From: Cynocephalus volans
Taxonomy: Eukaryota > Chordata > Mammalia > Dermoptera > Cynocephalidae
Length of the DNA stretch: 64,000 bases
Direction of reading: 5' to 3'
Assembly: GCF_027409185.1 (NCBI RefSeq)
Contig: NC_084474.1
Location: 4,953,382-5,017,381, forward strand
Under the pieces are notes generated by a model, which ran no database searches, was not told where the DNA came from, and saw only the letters and a program-made list of their open reading frames with translations. Positions 61,086 through 64,000 of this stretch are shown here, one piece after another. Position 1 is the first letter of the stretch. Every line of letters starts with the position of its first letter. The position numbers and the translations under genes were made by a program.

Positions 61086-61490
61086 AAATGGTAAACCTAA
61101 TCCTAAGATTTATATGAAATTGCAAGGGACCCCACACAGCCATAACAATCTTGAAAAAGAACAAAGCTGGATAACCCATAGTTCCCAATATTGAAATACC
61201 ACAAATCTACAGTAATCAAAACAATGTGGTAATGACATAAGGATAGACATATACATATATATTAATGGTATAGAATTCAGAGTCCCCAAATAAACACCAT
61301 AGAGTCACTTGATTTTTTACAAGAGTGCCAAGTCCACTCAATCAGAGAAAGAATATTCAACAAATGGTGCTGGTACAACTGGGCATCCACAAACAAAAGA
61401 ACTAATGTGGACACCTACATCACACCATAAACAAAAATTAATTCAAAATGGACCAAAGACCTAAATGCAAGTTTATAAAACTATAGCATA
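61086..61490 (+). mobile_element. Old L1 ORF2 fragment
   Basis: 'Caaatctacagtaatcaaaa' and 'caacaaatggtgctggtaca' are L1 ORF2 landmarks. Stops throughout. Confidence 0.8.
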
Positions 61491-61796
61491 TTTAAAATAT
61501 TCTATATTGTTGTTGATTTCCTGCTTAGTTATTATGTCAAGTATTGAAGGTGGGGTATCAAAGTCTTCAACTTTGTTGAATTGCTATCTCTCCCCTTTAT
61601 TTCTGTCAGTTTTTGTTTCATGTACTTTAGGGCTCTGTTATTAGATGCATATGTGTTTATAATTGTTATATCTTACTGATGGATTGACCCTTCTCTCATT
61701 ACAAAGTGTCCCTTGATATCCACTCACATTTATTAAAAGCCTATTTTGCCTGATATTACTTTGCCTGATACCTACTTCAGCTCTGTTTTAACTGAT
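61491..61796 (-). mobile_element. Old L1 fragment, opposite orientation
   Basis: Reverse-strand L1 ORF2 sequence of the same kind as 31150-31400 ('tttctgtcagtttttgtttc', 'tattttgcctgatattactt'), joined head to head with the preceding fragment. Confidence 0.75.
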
Positions 61797-62401
61797 TGTT
61801 TTAGTCTGTTTTGTGTTGCTATAACAGAAATACCTGAGACTGGGTAATTTATAAAGAAGAGAGGTTTATTTGGCTTACAATTCTGGGACAGCTGCATCTG
61901 GCATGGGCCTCCAGCTGCTTCTACTCATGGTGGAAAGAAGCAGGCAGCAGGTGGGTACAAGCAGATCACATGGTGAGAGGAAGCAAGAGAGAGGAAGCAA
62001 GGGAGAGAGAGGATGTGCCAGGGTCTTTTTAAGCAATAAGCTCTCATGGGAACTAATAGAGCGAGAACTCACTCATTAATCCCCCCTCCCCGAGAGAGAG
62101 CATTAATCCATTCATGAGGGATCCACCCCCATGACTCAATCACTTTCCAACACTGCCACATTGGGGATCAAATTTCCACATGAGTTTTGGCGGGGACAAC
62201 ACATCCAAACTCCATCATTCCACCCCTGGTCCCCCAAAACTCATGTTCCTCTCACATAGAAAATTCAATCATTCCATCCCAACAGTCCCAAGAGTCTTAG
62301 ATTGTTCTAGCACCAACTTAAAAGTCCAAAGTCCAAAGTCTCCTCTGAGACCAAAAGCAAAAGTCCTTCCAGCTGTGAACCTGCAAAACCCAAAACCAAA
62401 T

Positions 62402-63235
62402 TTATCTACTGCCAAGATACAATGGTGGGACAGACATTGGGTACATGTTCCCATTCCAAAAGGGAGGAATAGGCCAAAAGAAAGGAAAAACAGGCCCCAA
62501 ACAAGTCCGAAACCCAGCAGAGCAAACATTATGTCTTAAACCTCCAAAATAATCTTCTTTGACTCCAAGTCCTGCATCCTGGGCACAATTGGGCATCTGG
62601 GCCCCCAAAGCATCTGGCAGCCTTTTTCCCACAGCTCTGCCAGGCACAGCCCAGTGGGCCACACTGGTGCCTGTGGCTTTTCCAGGCCTGCATTGCACGT
62701 TACCAGTGGCCCCGAAGTTCTGGGGTTCTGGCGAGAGCCCTGCTTCATTGGCTCTACTAGACATTTCTCTGGTGGGGGGCTCTCTTTGGAGGCTCTGGCC
62801 CCACTTTCCTGCTTGGCATTGATCTAGTAGATGTCCTCTGCAATGGCTCCGCCCCTGCAGCAGGTCTCTGCCTGGGGGCCCCCAGGCTTTTCCATACATC
62901 ATCTGGAATCTGGGTGGAGGCTGCCACGCCTCCACTGCTCTCACATTCTGCTGACCTGCAGACTTAACACAACGTGGACGCCAGCAAGGTTTTGGGCCTC
63001 TATTCTCCATGGCTGCTGCATGAACCACACTTCGGGCCACTCCAGCCGGAGCAGCTGGGATGCGGGGAGCAGGTTCCCGAGGGCAGCTGTGCACCAGGTC
63101 TGTCCTCCAGGATAACTCAGTCCTTCTAGGCCTCAGGGTCTGTGATGGGTGGGGCACCCTTCCAGACTTCTGAAATGCCTGTAGGGCTTTCCTCTCATTT
63201 TCTCTGCTATTAGCATCTGGCTGCCTCACTGCCAA
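62402..63235 (-). pseudogene. 277-codon open frame in MaLR internal region
   Basis: Long frame from M-A-V-R-Q-P-D-A-N-S. It is proline- and arginine-rich and has no reverse transcriptase, protease or zinc-knuckle motif. Its last section runs into the purine tract and LTR-proximal sequence, so it may be open by composition. Collinear frames in the copy at 8317-8909 are interrupted. Confidence 0.4.
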
Positions 63236-63444
63236 GATAATGTGGTTTTTTTTGTTTTTGTTTTTGTCTTTTTGTGACCGGTAAGGGGATTGCAGCCGTT
63301 GGCGTGGTGTTGCTCGTACCGTGCTCAGCCAGTGAGCGCACCGGCCATTCCTCTATAGGATCCAAACCCGCAGCGGGAGCGCCGCTGCGCTCCCAAGCAC
63401 TGCACTCTCCTGAGTGCGCCACGGGGCCGGCCCCAAGATAATGT
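63232..63444 (-). mobile_element. Two-part tRNA-derived SINE with 12-bp target duplication
   Basis: The insert (63244-63432) on the minus strand reads GGGGCCGGCCCCGTGGCGCAC, GGTTTGGATCC, then a second tRNA-like part (GGCCGGTGCGCTCACTGGC) ending in 'ccccttaccggtcacaaaaa'. CCAAGATAATGT is perfect at 63232-63243 and 63433-63444. It is longer than the copy at 12161. Confidence 0.9.
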
Positions 63445-63501
63445 TTTTAGCAACCAGTTTATCTGCTTCACCCTTGCATTGTTCTTCAGCTCTCTGCTTC
63501 T

Positions 63502-63996
63502 TTACCGCATGGCCAGGCTGCAAAGTTTCCAAACTTTACACGCTGATTCCCTTTTAAATTGTGGCTTTACATCATGATTTTGCTGCCATAACTCAGAGTA
63601 GGCTCTTAAAAGCAACCATGCAGCTTCCTTAATGCTTTGCTGCTTAGAAATTTCTTTGGCCAAATGCTCTGGTTCACAATTCTTAAGTTCCAACTTCCAC
63701 AAAGTCCAAGGGCATGGACACAATGCAGCCAGGTTCCTTGCTATGGTGTAGCAAGGGTGATCTTTTGTCCAGTTCCCAATAAGTTCCTCATTTCTATCTG
63801 AGACCTCATCATCTGTATGGCCTTTACTGTCCAAGTTTCTATCAGCATTCCGCTCGCCACCACTTAAGTCTCTAAGACATTCCAAACTTTCCCTCGTCTT
63901 TTTCTCTTCTTCTAAGTCTTCCCAACTCCTACAACCTTTGCCTTTTACCCAGTTCCAAAGCTGCATCCACATTTTCAGGTATCTGTTTAGCAACAC
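63502..63996 (-). pseudogene. 164-codon open frame in MaLR internal region (gag-position)
   Basis: Matches the frame at 7753-8181 residue for residue over most of its length (E-E-E-K-K-T-R-E-S-L-E-C, C-P-C-P-W-T-L-W-K-L-E-L). It continues 25 residues past the point where the other copy shifts. It is cut from the downstream frame by a stop and by the SINE. Confidence 0.5.
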
Positions 63997-64000
63997 CCTA

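Larger units (their letters stand above)
61797..64000 (-). mobile_element. MaLR element, 5' LTR outside the window
   Basis: The 3' LTR (61797-62217) is followed on the minus strand's 5' side by the internal region (62218-64000), interrupted by a SINE. The window stops at the 'tagggtgttgc' that lies about 20 bases inside the 5' LTR in the copy at 7314, so the internal region is nearly complete. Confidence 0.92.

Overview
This is nuclear DNA of a placental mammal: AT-rich, dense with L1, L2, MIR, MaLR/ERV LTRs and tRNA-derived SINEs, with one spliced gene body. No Alu is seen. The commonest young SINE has a tRNA-Ile-like head (A-box region GTTAGCTCAGTTGGTTAGAG, B-box region GGTTCGGATCCC), and a related two-part SINE is also present. 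MaLR LTRs of the MST/THE1 type look fairly young. From memory of the CYN SINEs, this fits a colugo (Dermoptera) best. Some bats carry similar tRNA SINEs, so the species call is an inference.

The only gene I recognise is CHRNA6, the nicotinic acetylcholine receptor alpha-6 subunit, on the minus strand from about 25.1 kb down to 16.4 kb. Exons 1, 3, 4 and 5 are clear, and exon 2 is visible but badly eroded. The gene appears dead. Exon 1 has a 2-base deletion that gives a stop inside the signal peptide. Exon 5 has a second 2-base deletion at the start of M1. Exon 2 lies in a block of very high GC and CpG, with no acceptor and a poor donor. No convincing terminal exon is found. The remaining exons keep exact splice junctions and long open frames, so the loss looks fairly recent, unless the indels are assembly errors.

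Layout. 0-16 kb: ERV LTR, older MaLR fragments, an LTR nested in an LTR, a complete MaLR provirus-like element (7314-9678), a Tigger-like element and two L1 3' ends. 16.4-25.1 kb: CHRNA6 pseudogene. 25-30 kb: MIRs and an LTR carrying three SINEs. 30-38 kb: solo LTR, old antisense L1, L1/HAL1-like sequence and a truncated L1 with a 19-bp target duplication. 39-44.6 kb: a long, decayed L1. 44.7-47 kb: SINE and LTR cluster. 47-53 kb: antisense L1, L2 and a solo LTR. 53-58.9 kb: LTR, an antisense L1 block holding an alpha-tubulin retropseudogene, an expanded GAAA tract and a solo LTR. 59.7-64 kb: nested LTRs and a second MaLR element running off the end.

I see no operon, CRISPR array or unknown multi-gene system. 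The points most worth checking are the CHRNA6 loss, the GC/CpG block over its exon 2, and a reading frame shared by the two MaLR internal regions.
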